The notes: a model not told the origin generated them from the sequence alone. Counted from the stretch's first letter, positions 52,209 through 62,829 are shown. The stretch is 64,000 nucleotides of DNA from Saprospiraceae bacterium (GCA_025055285.1 JANWXM010000001.1:124001-188000), one strand, 5' to 3'. Numbers and translations: made by a program.

Positions 52209-54145
52209 TAACGACCGCCGATAGGTCTATCGTTCCAACGTGCGTGTTCGCCTTCATAGGCAGGTAGCCGCTCAGGACGCTGGGTGAGTCCCGAAGTGTC
52301 GGTAAGTGCTTCCATGAAGCGTACGAGTGCGCGAATTTCTCGAGCGTTGAGATGCAACGAGTCTGGAGGTAGAGTCTGATTGTTCAATTCGATGCCCATA
52401 CCAGCTCCGCCTCCATGGTTGTAAAACAGAACCAACTCTTCTAAAGTATCAAAGACGCCGTTGTGCATATACGGCTTCGTAAGAGCGGCGTTGCGCACTG
52501 TCGGTGTCTTGAAGGCATGGCGATGTTGGTCCAGATGAGCAATATGATATCGGCCCAAGTCTGGGTCTACTTCAGGTTTGTTTTTCTCTTTTGGCGTTCC
52601 GAGCACCTCCACCTCGGTCTCCTGAAAAGTAGGAGGTACCGTACCGTTGGTCAATGGGATGAAATGACAGGTAGCGCATTTCGCCTTGCCCAAGAATAGA
52701 TTGAAGCCTTGGTATACTTCAGGGTCTATGTAATCTGTTTCAGCGCGCATGTAGCGGTCTATGGGAGAATTAAAGGCGGTTAAAGACTCTACGTAGGCTC
52801 CGAGAGCAGCTTTTATCATAGCAAAGTCAAGTTGCTGACCTTGTCGCAAACCGAATGCCTCTTGAAAAAGGCGGCGGTATTCCGCTGAGGCAGCAATACG
52901 CCGAACGGCTTCATCCTCGCGAATGTTCATTTCGCGTTCGTTTACTAAGACTTGATGAAATTGTTCTTCAATACTAGAAGCGCGGCCATCGGTTTGGAAT
53001 AAGTGCGCATATACAGCATTGATGAGGGAAGGTGCATTTCGCCCAACGTGTTCTTGGGGGTCAAAGGCCCGACTAAAACGCACGGGTTCTGCAAAAGCGT
53101 ATTCCGGTTGGTGGCAAGAGGCGCAGGCGCGTTCACCGTTGCCCGAGAGAATGGGATCAAAAAACAACATGCGCCCCAACGCTACAATTTTGGGAGGCAG
53201 TTGACTAGTCTTCACCTCGCTAAAGAAGCCGCGTTTCAAAAAATCAGGAGAAAATAAGCTGTTTGCCTGAATGTTATACGCAGTATAGAAGGGATAACGC
53301 TGTTCAACTGGCTCAATCTCTAATTCCTGTTGAAGGCGGTAAAGCAACGGCCAGCAAGGCGACAAATGGTTGCGAATAAGAGCTACGCGGTCAAATTCAT
53401 CGAAGCTTCTAGCTTCCTTGAGTTGAGCAATGGCTTGGTTGAGGTGTCCGCGAAGTTGCTGGAAACTCTCTTTGTCGTCCAATAAATGCGGCTCGTAAAG
53501 TTGTATGGCGTATAGCATTTCTTCTAAGGCGGCTGCACACTCAGGGAGCGAGTGAAGTAATAGGGGAGAGTCGAAGCCTACTAATCCTAACGCACAGACG
53601 CGCACCAAATGCTGACGCATAGCATCGAAAAGCATCCAGTCTTCAAAGGGATATTTTTGCACGACAAGACTCATTTCTGCGTGAAAAGCCAGGGCTTTAT
53701 CGACTAGCCGAAGCAGTTCAGCCCGATGATTCAATGGGTCTTCGGCGCAGAGCAACTCCTCTACTACTTGCAAACTTTGTGAAGGACGCGACGTGGCTAG
53801 ACCGCCCTCATATTCAGCCTCAGGAATTGCTGGGCCATTTAAGAGACTAGCATTGTAAGGGTCAAAATAGGCGCCAATCATTTCTATCTGTTTATAGGCT
53901 AGGCGGATCTGGCGAAAGGCGTCTAACCATCTTTTTGCGATGCGCTTTTTTGGCACTCTATCTTCATTCAACAATTCCTTGAAAACCAGGAGTGTTTTTC
54001 GAAAATGGGCGCTTTTCTCCTCAAAACGCTGTCGCAGAGGCTGCTCAATGAGGCGCGAAGACGTATTGACCTTTTCTTTCGAGACGTAGCCGAGAAAAAT
54101 AAGTTGAGCTATAATGCAGAATGCTATGAATGAAACTTGCTTCAT
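52205..54145 (-). CDS. Large di-haem cytochrome c peroxidase with N-terminal helical domain
   Basis: I start at the ATG at 54145 (MKQVSFIAFCIIAQL) over a TTG at 54151; 646 residues. After an export signal comes a helical region of about 280 residues (RQIRLAYKQIEMIGAYFDPYNASLLNGPAIPE as separate conserved blocks), a form I recall from Bacteroidota peroxidases and iron-uptake loci. The peroxidase part has CASCH near residue 342 and CATCH near residue 490, plus RNAPSLINAVYAHLFQTDGRASSIEEQ and HAFKTPTVRNAALTKPYMHNGVF in blocks. It reduces peroxide in the periplasm or oxidises a partner. Its stop overlaps the LanB-like stop by 4 bases. Confidence 0.88.
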   Translation of the reverse strand: MKQVSFIAFCIIAQLIFLGYVSKEKVNTSSRLIEQPLRQRFEEKSAHFRKTLLVFKELLNEDRVPKKRIAKRWLDAFRQIRLAYKQIEMIGAYFDPYNASLLNGPAIPEAEYEGGLATSRPSQSLQVVEELLCAEDPLNHRAELLRLVDKALAFHAEMSLVVQKYPFEDWMLFDAMRQHLVRVCALGLVGFDSPLLLHSLPECAAALEEMLYAIQLYEPHLLDDKESFQQLRGHLNQAIAQLKEARSFDEFDRVALIRNHLSPCWPLLYRLQQELEIEPVEQRYPFYTAYNIQANSLFSPDFLKRGFFSEVKTSQLPPKIVALGRMLFFDPILSGNGERACASCHQPEYAFAEPVRFSRAFDPQEHVGRNAPSLINAVYAHLFQTDGRASSIEEQFHQVLVNEREMNIREDEAVRRIAASAEYRRLFQEAFGLRQGQQLDFAMIKAALGAYVESLTAFNSPIDRYMRAETDYIDPEVYQGFNLFLGKAKCATCHFIPLTNGTVPPTFQETEVEVLGTPKEKNKPEVDPDLGRYHIAHLDQHRHAFKTPTVRNAALTKPYMHNGVFDTLEELVLFYNHGGGAGMGIELNNQTLPPDSLHLNAREIRALVRFMEALTDTSGLTQRPERLPAYEGEHARWNDRPIGGRY

Positions 54146-54163
54146 AAGCAAGGACTTTTTGTT

Positions 54164-54179
54164 TCAGTTTAAAAACTGA
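54164..54179 (-). promoter_or_regulatory. Inverted repeat upstream of large peroxidase gene
   Basis: TCAGTTT-AA-AAACTGA, 7-base arms, 19 bases before the ATG at 54145. Position and symmetry suit a repressor or activator site. No TAnnTTTG box is seen for this gene. Confidence 0.35.
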
Positions 54180-54213
54180 TAATCAATTTTCTATGATAGA
54201 CCTCAAACAAACA

Positions 54214-54248
54214 GCAGCATGAATCCCGCCAAAAGGGTTTCATGCTGC
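54214..54248 (-). terminator. Terminator-like hairpin after PhoX-like gene
   Basis: GCAGCATGAATCCC (54214-54227) pairs with GGGTTTCATGCTGC (54235-54248), 13 of 14 pairs, loop GCCAAAA. On the minus strand it is followed by TGTTTGTTTG. A second smaller stem GGTGGC/GCCACC (54260-54284) lies between it and the stop codon. Confidence 0.6.
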
Positions 54249-54295
54249 CGTAGTTTTCCGGTGGCAGGTTAAGTGGCCGCCACCTACCCAGTTGC

Positions 54296-56200
54296 TTAGC
54301 GCGTGACTACAATTCGGTATGTCTGCTGGTCGTGTAAGGTTCGCAAGAAGTAAGTGCCTGGTTCGAGGTCATCTACGTTGACGTGAGCAACCTGTTCCCG
54401 AGTGCGCAAAAGTTGCCCTTGGGCGTTATAGAGTTCAATGTCCACAATCTTGTTGAAATGCACGGCGCGGAAGGCCGGATTGGGATAGAGAATGAACTCT
54501 TCGGCGTTGTTGTCAATGGTAGGAATGTTCGTGATGAGCTTGGGGTCGAATCCCGTGATAGCAATAGTAGCGGCGCGCTGGAACGGGTAGACGTTCCCTA
54601 TGCTAGAGACATTTCCTACGGTATCAGAGGCAAAGCTTTCACCTGTGCCATTAGGATGTTGGTTGTTGATAAAGCAGGTGCTGCCGTCTGGTGTCATGAT
54701 GGCGCCAGTGGCCTCCGAATCGCGAGAGCCCGTATAGAACAAGTGCAAGTTTGCCGGCGTGGGGTTGGGAATGTCTAAATCCAGCATAAACGCCTTTGGA
54801 ACTTCGTAGGGGAAGTTACCTACAAAGGAAGGCACGATGCGCCCGAGGGAGGTGCCGATATTGTCTTCTTGAAGAACCAAAAACCGCTTTTTGCCGTAGT
54901 TAGCTAGCGTAATGCCGTCTACACTGTTGAAGACAAACTTAGAAGCTGCCGGATTATTTGGGACTTCGGGGCCGCCCCACAAGTGCACGCGCACAGAAGG
55001 CTTATCAGTTTTTGCTCCTTCCAATACGAGCACGGCGCCATATGGATGACGACACGTGGAATCAGCTGGGTTGAACAAGTTTCCATCTATCCAGTGCTTC
55101 GGTATGGTAGCACCATTTCTCATGGAAAGCGCCATAGATTGATTGTCCCGGCCTGTCTCTGCTATATAGACGCGTCCTGTGACAGGGTCGAAGCAAGTCC
55201 ACTCTAAACGTTGGAAACACGTAGCGCCCAACCGCGTGGCAATTTCAGGAGCGATAATCAACGAGTCTAAATTGCGCGGAATAGGCAACCATACACCTTC
55301 GTACGAGCCCGGGTTTTGCTTGAATACATACAAATTGCCTGTTGTGAAGTCTCCAGGCTTGTCAGCGACGTACTTGAACAAGAAAGCTCCATGCGGCAGA
55401 GCTGCGCTAGGTACGAAGTCGTTGCCGTGTACTAGCGTGCGACGATCATCCAATTCCACTGTTCCTTCAAACGACATACGGCCGGCATGATACAATTTGC
55501 GCACTGCACGGCGCGTCTTTGGGTCAATCTCTGTCAGCCAACCGAAGTTTTGGAACATCTTAATTTTGCGTCCGCCGAACTCAGGTACGGATGCAGGAAT
55601 AGTATAGTTGCCTTGTCCGTCGTAACCAAACTGGTTGAGCAGTGTGTCAAAATTAGCAGATATCTGCTGGTTCGAGCGGAAGTTGCCAAAAATTTCCTCT
55701 CCCGTCAATACATTACCCGTAGAGAGTAAAGCACCGCTGCAGTTTGTGGTCGTGTAGCCAACAGTAGAGAAGTCCACTGCAAAACAGGTGTCACCTTTTG
55801 CAATCGTGCTGTCAATTCTCCACGTGTCGCCGATGCGCACTACTGGTACGATGGATACAGCACCACCCATGCCTAATGCCGGACGCTCACTGCGAATGGT
55901 GGCTCGTTCGTGATTGATCACGAGTGTTCCCCGTCGGTTGGGGTCAGCAGGGTCAGGCAAATAGGTCATGAAGTCGTGCTCCCGCGGAGCAGGAACCACG
56001 GCCTTGAAGCCGTCTTGGCGCTCTAGGCGTACCCAGTTACTGCCTTCGCGGAATACAACGTTTGCCTTCAAAGAAGGAGAAACGCGAACCACCGTAGAGC
56101 CAGCTACATAGGCGGTGTCAAAGGGAGTAAAGGGCGCTTGAGCGCGCAACGAAGCTGTCATCAGCAGCGCCGTCAAGTAGATAATGTAGTTGTGTCTCAT
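54296..56200 (-). CDS. PhoX/DUF839-like secreted protein with T9SS tail
   Basis: 634 residues with a signal peptide ending SLRAQ. The body resembles PhoX (DUF839) beta-propeller phosphatases: LVINHERATI, CSGALLSTGNVLTGEE, RKLYHAGRMSFEGTVELDD, QRLEWTCFDPVTGRVYIAETG and TPDGSTCFINNQHPN. PhoX enzymes use Ca2+ and Fe3+ to release phosphate from organic esters. The C-terminal 75 residues (FILYPNPAFRAVHF, then IELYNAQGQLLRT and LEPGTYFLRT) are a clear T9SS type-A sorting tail, so it is exported to the surface or medium. No pho-regulon partner adjoins it. Confidence 0.85.
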   Translation of the reverse strand: MRHNYIIYLTALLMTASLRAQAPFTPFDTAYVAGSTVVRVSPSLKANVVFREGSNWVRLERQDGFKAVVPAPREHDFMTYLPDPADPNRRGTLVINHERATIRSERPALGMGGAVSIVPVVRIGDTWRIDSTIAKGDTCFAVDFSTVGYTTTNCSGALLSTGNVLTGEEIFGNFRSNQQISANFDTLLNQFGYDGQGNYTIPASVPEFGGRKIKMFQNFGWLTEIDPKTRRAVRKLYHAGRMSFEGTVELDDRRTLVHGNDFVPSAALPHGAFLFKYVADKPGDFTTGNLYVFKQNPGSYEGVWLPIPRNLDSLIIAPEIATRLGATCFQRLEWTCFDPVTGRVYIAETGRDNQSMALSMRNGATIPKHWIDGNLFNPADSTCRHPYGAVLVLEGAKTDKPSVRVHLWGGPEVPNNPAASKFVFNSVDGITLANYGKKRFLVLQEDNIGTSLGRIVPSFVGNFPYEVPKAFMLDLDIPNPTPANLHLFYTGSRDSEATGAIMTPDGSTCFINNQHPNGTGESFASDTVGNVSSIGNVYPFQRAATIAITGFDPKLITNIPTIDNNAEEFILYPNPAFRAVHFNKIVDIELYNAQGQLLRTREQVAHVNVDDLEPGTYFLRTLHDQQTYRIVVTR

Positions 56201-56302
56201 GATGCAGTCGTCTTTTGAGGCAAAGAGACCGCATCGCAGTTAACCCATTTTTTAGGGAGCTTTAATTTTAAGCATATGATTGGTTAAGAAGTTGTTAAGC
56301 AA

Positions 56303-57268
56303 TCAGTCAGACACTTGGGTAACAATTTCTCGAAGAAAGCCAATTGAGAATTGCCTTACAGTTGTGCTATCTAGCCTGAAAAACGCTAGGCGACTGCCAG
56401 GTTCCGTGCGCACATGTGCGGCGAGTTGTGCAGCCTTGCGCAAAAGAGCCGTGTCGATGCGCTCTGTTCGCACTCGTTGTTCGCCGTCGTAGGGTGGCGG
56501 ACGGTAGCCTTCCGGGCCAATTTTCCATAGATGGCCATCGCGGTAGACTAGCGTCCAACTAAAAGCCGGCAGAGCTACATCCAACGGAAGGGGATAATGC
56601 GCTGGAGCACCATCTAAGTAGCGAAAAGCGTCCTCATACGAGAAAATGGAGTTTTCTTCATTCGGATCTTGAATATCGCCCGTGTTATACAACATCAACA
56701 AGCCGCGCTCTACGGGCGGCACTCCCGTGCGGTGAGGAAATTTGTACTGGTGGAGCCGTAGAGTGGCGCTAAGCTTTGTGCCAGCGGGTAGACACTTCCT
56801 CAAGTTGTCTAAAAAAAGAAAGTAAGCATGGCGAGTTCGCTTAGTCCAATCGCAGTCAACCTGCACTTCAGCGAAAGAAGCTTTTGGGAATTGCTGGCCT
56901 ACCCTCGATATTGCACGGGCTACTTTCTGGGCCAAAACTTCTCCTTCAGCAGTTGACAGCCCTTCGAAGACAGAATTTGTCAAAAACACACACGGCACAA
57001 TGACTCGATTGCCAAGTCCAGTTGTGTCGATCACCTCTAATATGGAGTAAGGACGGGCAGGTTCACCGCCCACGCGTGCTATGTCTAAAAACTTGACATA
57101 CAGCACCTGACAACCCAGACTATCTAAAAAAGCGACCTCTGCTGGCGTTAAAGCGAGGCGATTCTTCCAATAGAAGAAAGCCAAAATGCGCCCGCGGCTC
57201 GTAGGCTTATCGCAGCCTGAAGCAAATGAAAGCAGAAGAGTTAACGCAGCGTATTTTAACCAGCTCAT
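56303..57268 (-). CDS. Hypothetical lipoprotein, possible TIM-barrel
   Basis: The ATG at 57268 gives a lipoprotein signal (MSWLKYAALTLLLSFASGC); the frame extends 56 codons further up without a plausible start. 321 residues. Features: FFYWKNRLALTPAEVAFL, EVQVDCDWTKRTRHAYFLFLD, LSATLRLHQYKFPHRTGVPPV and GLLMLYNTGD. Strand-loop-helix rhythm and the DCDWT motif suggest a TIM-barrel related to glycosidases, but I cannot assign a family or catalytic pair. Anchored outside the inner membrane. Confidence 0.75.
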   Translation of the reverse strand: MSWLKYAALTLLLSFASGCDKPTSRGRILAFFYWKNRLALTPAEVAFLDSLGCQVLYVKFLDIARVGGEPARPYSILEVIDTTGLGNRVIVPCVFLTNSVFEGLSTAEGEVLAQKVARAISRVGQQFPKASFAEVQVDCDWTKRTRHAYFLFLDNLRKCLPAGTKLSATLRLHQYKFPHRTGVPPVERGLLMLYNTGDIQDPNEENSIFSYEDAFRYLDGAPAHYPLPLDVALPAFSWTLVYRDGHLWKIGPEGYRPPPYDGEQRVRTERIDTALLRKAAQLAAHVRTEPGSRLAFFRLDSTTVRQFSIGFLREIVTQVSD

Positions 57269-57693
57269 GCGGGAGAACTTGTATGGAGAGGAGACAAAAA
57301 TGTCTACTACCTGACAGTGTTGAGAAAGCTGTATCCATCGAGATTTTGACCAACCCATTGAAGGGCTGCCTTCCCCGTTAGAATGCAATGCGATTGCTTC
57401 GTGTTCCTTGTTGGCAAGGTCGACCAAACCGTTCAATCATTTTATCGTTTTTACATGAAAACAGCCGTTAGCAGGCATATGCCAAGGGCTCACTGTTCTA
57501 AGTGCTTTTTTGGGGCACGAGCTGCCATTTTATCCATTTCCAAATACCTAGAATGAAATGTAAACTTTATTCATGCTCTTGGCCGAAAGAGTATATTACC
57601 TTTGCAGCGTCGAAAAGTGAGTCTCCTCGTCTCGTTCGCTAGAAAGGCGAGAGGCAATTCTCTCTTATCACCCCATTCATATTAACAATAGAC
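57269..57693. other. Divergent gap upstream of secA
   Basis: About 425 bases. The secA promoter box lies at 57597-57604. The secA leader has a GAGAG/CTCTC hairpin near 57649-57663 with no T-run. Nothing else was recognised; the upstream frame of the lipoprotein gene runs through part of it without coding character. Confidence 0.5.
57579..57604 (+). promoter_or_regulatory. Probable secA promoter
   Basis: TACCTTTG at 57597-57604, exact; TTG at 57579-57581 with a 15-base spacer, a little short. Leader of about 85 bases. Confidence 0.5.
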
Positions 57694-60600
57694 ATGTTAG
57701 GACTACTCAAGAAAATTCTCGGCACAAAACAAGAACGCGACATGAGTCGCTATATGGAAACGGTAGCCGAGATAAACCGTTACTTCGAGCAATATCGTGC
57801 GTTGAGCAATGATGAACTCCGCCAAAAGACACTTGAATTTCGCCAGCGGATTGCCGATTATTTAAGCCAGATAGATGGTGAAATTAACACCATCCACCAA
57901 CAAGCGTTGAAAGAGGAAAACTTCCTTGAAAAAGAAGCGCTTTTCAAGCAAGTGGATGAACTGCGCAAAGAGCGCGACAAATTGCTTGAGGAAGTCCTCA
58001 TGGACATCTTACCAGAAGCCTTTGCCGTTGTAAAAGAGACATGCCGTCGGTTTACAGAGAACGAGGAACTCGTCGTAACAGCCACGGAACACGACCGCCA
58101 ATTGGCTGCACAGCGCGATAAGACCTATGTGCGTATCGAGGGCGAGAAGGCCATCTGGAAAAATCGCTGGGTAGCTGCTGGTGGCGACATCGTGTGGAAC
58201 ATGGTACACTACGATGTTCAACTCATTGGCGGCATCGTACTGCATGAGGGTAAAATTGCAGAAATGGCTACGGGCGAGGGCAAAACGCTGGTGGCGACCC
58301 TACCCGCTTACCTCAATGGCCTTGGAGGAGAAGGAGTACATGTAGTCACCGTCAACGACTATTTGGCGCGTCGCGACCAGGAGTGGGTTGGCCCTATTTA
58401 TGAATTTCTCCTGCTGACGGTAGACTGCATTGATAAGTACCGCCCTCACTCTCCAGAACGCATCCGCGCCTATCAGTGCGACATCACCTATGGCACCAAC
58501 GCAGAGTTCGGCTTCGACTATCTGCGCGACAACATGGTTATCAGCGTGGAAGAACTGGTACAGCGCAAGCACCATTACGCCATTGTAGACGAAGTGGACT
58601 CCGTCCTTATCGATGAGGCGCGTACTCCGCTTATTATCTCCGGCCCCGTAACCCGCGGCGTCGAAGATCAGGAATATGTCGAGCTGAACCCCGCCGTAAA
58701 ACGCCTATATGAAGAACAAGTGCGCTTAGCCAACCAATTTCTCAACGAAGCGCGCAAACTCTTCGCCGCTGGTCAACTCGGCTACGAAGAGGGTGGAGCC
58801 GGTCTGCCGTTATTGCGTGCTCATCGCGCCTTGCCAAAGCATCGCCCGTTGATTAAGTTTCTCAGTGAAGAGGGCGTCAAAGTGCTCCTGCAGAAAACAG
58901 AAGACTATTACATGCAGGAAAATAGCAAACGCATGCCTGAGGTAGACCGAGAACTGCTTTTCCACATTGATGAGAAAAACCGCAGCGTCGAACTCACCGA
59001 CAAAGGCTTAGAATTTCTAAGTCGCTTCAATAACGATCCTAACTTTTTCGTCTTACCGGATATCGCCTCTGAGTTAGTTAATATCGACAACAACCCTGAT
59101 CTCTCCCCCGCCGAAAAAGCAGCGGCCAAGGAGCGCCTCTCTCAGGATTACGGCGTCAAAAGTCGGCGCATTCACGCCGTACAACAGCTCTTAAAAGCGT
59201 ATGCCCTCTTCGAGAAAGACAATGAATACATCGTTACTCCTGAGGGCGAAGTCAAAATCGTTGACGAGCAGACTGGCCGAATCATGGAAGGTCGTCGATA
59301 TTCTGACGGTCTCCATCAGGCCATCGAGGCAAAAGAAAACGTCAAAGTCGGAGAAATCACTCAGACTTATGCGACAATTACGTTGCAAAACTACTTCCGC
59401 ATGTACCACAAACTAGCCGGAATGACTGGTACAGCGGAAACTGAAGCCAAGGAGTTCTGGGATATCTATAAGCTGGACGTAGTCGTCATTCCGACTCATC
59501 GCAAAGTTATTCGCGAAGACAAAGACGATCTCGTATTCAAGACCGCTCGCGAGAAATACAATGCAGTTATCGAGGAAATTATCCGCTTGCGAAACGCCGG
59601 ACGACCTGTTCTTGTGGGCACCACTTCAGTAGAAATTTCCGAACTTCTTTCGCGCATGCTACGCTTGCGAGGTATTGAGCACAATGTGCTCAACGCTAAG
59701 CAACACCAACGCGAAGCGGAAATCGTAGCCCAAGCGGGTCTGGCCGGAAGGGTGACAATCGCTACCAATATGGCCGGCCGCGGTACAGACATTAAACTTG
59801 GACCTGGAGTAAAGGAAGCCGGTGGTCTGGCCATTATCGGCACTGAACGCCACGAGAGCCGTCGCGTAGACCGCCAACTGCGCGGCCGTGCCGGTCGCCA
59901 AGGTGATCCAGGTTCTTCACAATTCTTCGTGTCGCTCGAAGACAATCTCATGCGTCTCTTCCAAAGCGAGCGTATCGCTAGCCTTATGGACCGCATGGGT
60001 CACAAGGAGGGTGACGTCATTCAACATCCCATGGTCACCAAATCCATCGAGCGCGCTCAAAAACGCGTTGAAGAGAACAACTTTGGCATTCGCAAGCGCC
60101 TGCTCGAATACGACGATGTCATGAACATTCAGCGCGAGGCCATCTACAAGAAGCGCCGAAACGCCCTCTTTGGCGACCGCCTCTCGGTAGACATCAACAA
60201 TGCCTTCCTCGCCATTACCGCAGAACTCGTTCAACTGCACCGCGAAAATGGCGATTTTGAAACCTTTCGCCTCGATGCCATACGCCTCATCGGCGTAGAC
60301 CCGCGGATAGATCCTCTCTGGTTCAAGACTGAGCGCGAGGAAACTGTTATCGAAACCTTTCAAGCGCAAGTGCTAGACCTCTACGCGCGCAAGCGGCAGC
60401 AAATCTCCGAGCGCCTGCTGCCCCTCATCAAGAGAATCCGCGCTCAAGAAGGCGATCGCTACAAGCGCGTTCTAGTGCCCTTCACCGACGGTATGCTCGG
60501 CCTCAACATCAGTGTAGATATCGAAGAAGCTATCCGGACGGAGGGCAAAAGTATTATGAACGACATTGAAAAGGTCGCTATGTTAGCGATTATCGACGAG

Positions 60601-61050
60601 GCCTGGAAAGAGCACCTGCGCCATATTGACGACCTCAAAGATTCCGTCCAAGGAGCTTCCTTCGAGCAAAAAGACCCTCTTGTCGTCTACAAGATGGAGG
60701 CTTACAAGCTTTTCGAAGCTCTTATTGGCCAAATTAACCTGCAGACTACCTCTTTCCTCCTCCGAGGCACCCTTGTATTGCCCGACGAACATCAAGCAGA
60801 ACAGGCTCGGCGCGAAGAGGCTCGTCGTGCTCAACAGTTTGCTGCTCAGCGCGTGCGGTTGCGGACAAATCGCTCCGTCGCTGAGGAAGTAATGACCGAA
60901 GCTCAGCGGGCAGCCCATCGCGCGGCTGCCGAGGCGGGCCAACGCCCTGCAACTCGGCCTCAACCCATTGTCCGTCAGCCCGCTGTAGGGCGAAATGACC
61001 CTTGCCCTTGCGGAAGCGGAAAAAAATACAAGCATTGTCATGGCCGCTAG
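57694..61050 (+). CDS. secA: Protein translocase ATPase SecA
   Basis: 1118 residues, longer than E. coli SecA (901) but usual for Bacteroidota, where helical insertions lie in the N-terminal third. Motor motifs are present: [17 protein letters not shown] (Walker A), [20 protein letters not shown] (Walker B), [10 protein letters not shown] and the helicase motif VI region [15 protein letters not shown]. It ends with the zinc-binding SEC-C tail ([14 protein letters not shown]) that binds SecB or ribosomes. It drives preproteins through SecYEG at the inner membrane. ftsY follows after 61 bases, making a targeting-export pair. Confidence 0.98.
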   Translation: MLGLLKKILGTKQERDMSRYMETVAEINRYFEQYRALSNDELRQKTLEFRQRIADYLSQIDGEINTIHQQALKEENFLEKEALFKQVDELRKERDKLLEEVLMDILPEAFAVVKETCRRFTENEELVVTATEHDRQLAAQRDKTYVRIEGEKAIWKNRWVAAGGDIVWNMVHYDVQLIGGIVLHEGKIAEMATGEGKTLVATLPAYLNGLGGEGVHVVTVNDYLARRDQEWVGPIYEFLLLTVDCIDKYRPHSPERIRAYQCDITYGTNAEFGFDYLRDNMVISVEELVQRKHHYAIVDEVDSVLIDEARTPLIISGPVTRGVEDQEYVELNPAVKRLYEEQVRLANQFLNEARKLFAAGQLGYEEGGAGLPLLRAHRALPKHRPLIKFLSEEGVKVLLQKTEDYYMQENSKRMPEVDRELLFHIDEKNRSVELTDKGLEFLSRFNNDPNFFVLPDIASELVNIDNNPDLSPAEKAAAKERLSQDYGVKSRRIHAVQQLLKAYALFEKDNEYIVTPEGEVKIVDEQTGRIMEGRRYSDGLHQAIEAKENVKVGEITQTYATITLQNYFRMYHKLAGMTGTAETEAKEFWDIYKLDVVVIPTHRKVIREDKDDLVFKTAREKYNAVIEEIIRLRNAGRPVLVGTTSVEISELLSRMLRLRGIEHNVLNAKQHQREAEIVAQAGLAGRVTIATNMAGRGTDIKLGPGVKEAGGLAIIGTERHESRRVDRQLRGRAGRQGDPGSSQFFVSLEDNLMRLFQSERIASLMDRMGHKEGDVIQHPMVTKSIERAQKRVEENNFGIRKRLLEYDDVMNIQREAIYKKRRNALFGDRLSVDINNAFLAITAELVQLHRENGDFETFRLDAIRLIGVDPRIDPLWFKTEREETVIETFQAQVLDLYARKRQQISERLLPLIKRIRAQEGDRYKRVLVPFTDGMLGLNISVDIEEAIRTEGKSIMNDIEKVAMLAIIDEAWKEHLRHIDDLKDSVQGASFEQKDPLVVYKMEAYKLFEALIGQINLQTTSFLLRGTLVLPDEHQAEQARREEARRAQQFAAQRVRLRTNRSVAEEVMTEAQRAAHRAAAEAGQRPATRPQPIVRQPAVGRNDPCPCGSGKKYKHCHGR

Positions 61051-61111
61051 TATCAGCAACTAAGGGTCAGAGCCTATTTGTCTCCTTCCACTCCTATCCT
61101 GTGCACTCATC

Positions 61112-62068
61112 ATGGGTTTTTTTGACAAGTTCTTTAGCCGCGAAAAAAAAGCCGACTTGGATAAGGGGCTAGAAAAAACGAAGGAAACCTTTCTCAGCAA
61201 GATCGCCCGCGCCATCACAGGTAAGAGCACAATAGATGAAGACGTGCTCGATGAAATTGAAGCAGCCCTCATTGCTGCCGATGTAGGGCTAGAAACTACC
61301 ATTAAGATTATTGAACGCCTTGAAGCTCGTGTAGCTCGAAACAAATACCTTAGTGTGCATGAGCTCTACGCCTTGTTGCGCGACGAGATCGTTCAAATGC
61401 TCTCTGAGAATGACACCCAAGAGGTTGAAGATTTTCATATTCCTCCTGAGAAACGCCCTTACGTGTTGCTCGTCGTTGGGGTCAACGGCGTAGGTAAAAC
61501 GACCACGATTGGCAAGCTCGCCGCTCAGTTCACTCAGCGAGGGTATAAGGTGCTGCTCGGTGCTGCAGACACCTTTCGGGCTGCTGCTGTAGACCAGCTC
61601 AGAATCTGGGCCGATCGCGCAGGTTGCGCCTTCTACAGCAAAGGTATGGGTGCCGATCCCGGTGCTGTTGCTTACGAAACTGTACAACAAGCCATTCACC
61701 AAGGCTTCGACGCAGCCATCATAGACACTGCCGGACGTCTACACAACAAGGCCAACTTGATGTTAGAACTGGGCAAAATTCGCCGCTCCATCGAGAAAAA
61801 ATTACCCGGAGCACCACACGACATTCTCCTCGTTTTGGATGCCTCTACAGGCCAAAATGCCTTTGAGCAGGCGCGCCATTTCACCGAAGTAGCTCCCATC
61901 ACCGCCCTTGCCCTGACTAAATTAGATGGCACAGCTAAAGGTGGTGTCGTCATTGGCATAAGCGACCAACTCAAAGTGCCTATACGATATATTGGCGTAG
62001 GCGAACGCGTAGACCAACTCCAAATTTTCAACAAACAAGCGTTCGTGGAAGCCCTCTTCGAGCCCTGA
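61112..62068 (+). CDS. ftsY: Signal recognition particle receptor FtsY
   Basis: 318 residues: a very short N-terminal A region and a complete NG domain. GTPase motifs are [15 protein letters not shown] (P-loop), [34 protein letters not shown] and the C-terminal [13 protein letters not shown]. It docks SRP-ribosome complexes to the membrane. Probably co-transcribed with secA; a strong terminator follows 51 bases after the stop. Confidence 0.98.
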   Translation: MGFFDKFFSREKKADLDKGLEKTKETFLSKIARAITGKSTIDEDVLDEIEAALIAADVGLETTIKIIERLEARVARNKYLSVHELYALLRDEIVQMLSENDTQEVEDFHIPPEKRPYVLLVVGVNGVGKTTTIGKLAAQFTQRGYKVLLGAADTFRAAAVDQLRIWADRAGCAFYSKGMGADPGAVAYETVQQAIHQGFDAAIIDTAGRLHNKANLMLELGKIRRSIEKKLPGAPHDILLVLDASTGQNAFEQARHFTEVAPITALALTKLDGTAKGGVVIGISDQLKVPIRYIGVGERVDQLQIFNKQAFVEALFEP

Positions 62069-62119
62069 GCGCCGCGACCAATAGAAAAAGGCTATAACAG
62101 CGCGAAACATTCCCTGTGT

Positions 62120-62142
62120 AGGCGCCTGTCGGCCGCCTTTTT
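62120..62142 (+). terminator. Intrinsic terminator after ftsY
   Basis: AGGCG (62120-62124) pairs with CGCCT (62134-62138), and inner CC/GG pairs lengthen the stem; five T follow from 62138. It ends the secA-ftsY transcript. Confidence 0.75.
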
Positions 62143-62248
62143 CGAAATTCGGCATACCTCATTCGCGAGACCTTCGATTGTCGCCTTCCCCAAATACTTT
62201 CATAAGCACAATGCAAAAGTTCTTTTCACAAATAAAATGTTTCGCCGT

Positions 62249-62256
62249 ACCTTTGC
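62249..62256 (+). promoter_or_regulatory. rimP-nusA promoter -7 box
   Basis: TACCTTTG, exact. No clear TTG box at the normal distance. Transcription would begin near 62262, about 20 bases before the leader hairpin. Confidence 0.55.
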
Positions 62257-62282
62257 TGCAACCTTTCAGGGGTAAACCAACG

Positions 62283-62310
62283 AAGGGAACCAACGGTTCC
62301 CTTTTTGTTT
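62283..62310 (+). terminator. Leader terminator (attenuator) upstream of rimP-nusA
   Basis: AAGGGAACC (62283-62291) pairs perfectly with GGTTCCCTT (62295-62303) around AAC, and the T-run TTTTTGTTT covers 62302-62310. It lies between the -7 box and the rimP ATG at 62335, so it can only act on the rimP-nusA transcript itself. Confidence 0.75.
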
Positions 62311-62334
62311 ATAGGTCACCCTAAAGAGCGCTGT

Positions 62335-62829
62335 ATGGCAATAAGTACTGCTGAGTTAGTTGAGCGCATTTCTTCTCTACTAGATACGCTTTTCAGGACT
62401 GACGAGCGACTTCATGATTGCTTTACGGTTGAAATCCAACTGCAGCCGCGTAATAAGTTATGCGTGTTTATAGATAGCGATTCTGGCGTCAATTTTAATA
62501 AATGTCAAATTGTCAGCCGGTATTTAGAAAGTCACTTAGATACACACGGCTGGATGGGCGAAAAATACGTTCTCGAGGTAAGTAGCCCTGGCGTAGGGCG
62601 CCCTCTGCGGTTTTGGCGTCAATATCGGAACAACATCGGACGTCATGTTCAAGTAACACTTCTGGACAATACGAGCCAACGCGGCATCCTGAAGGCCATA
62701 GACGAACACCACATTATATTAGAGCAAACGATAGTGCAAAAGCAAGGCTCGCGGCGTGTTCAAACCACTGTAGAAAAAACCATTCCCTTTGAACAGATTG
62801 CCTCTACGGTGGTTAAAGTTGTTTTATAA
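62335..62829 (+). CDS. rimP: Ribosome maturation factor RimP
   Basis: I use the ATG at 62335 (MAISTAELVERI); a TTG at 62305 falls inside the leader terminator. 164 residues. RimP blocks: LCVFIDSDSGVNFNKCQIVSRYLE, the signature YVLEVSSPGVGRPLRFWRQYRNNIG (two adjacent motifs) and a C-terminal SH3-like part with IPFEQIASTVVKV. It helps assemble the 30S subunit. First gene of the rimP-nusA unit, with nusA 51 bases downstream. Confidence 0.95.
   Translation: MAISTAELVERISSLLDTLFRTDERLHDCFTVEIQLQPRNKLCVFIDSDSGVNFNKCQIVSRYLESHLDTHGWMGEKYVLEVSSPGVGRPLRFWRQYRNNIGRHVQVTLLDNTSQRGILKAIDEHHIILEQTIVQKQGSRRVQTTVEKTIPFEQIASTVVKVVL

Noticed and set aside
59496-59996. 166-codon open frame opposite secA
   Set aside because: Composition is Arg/Ser-rich as expected from a shadow of secA codons; no independent support.
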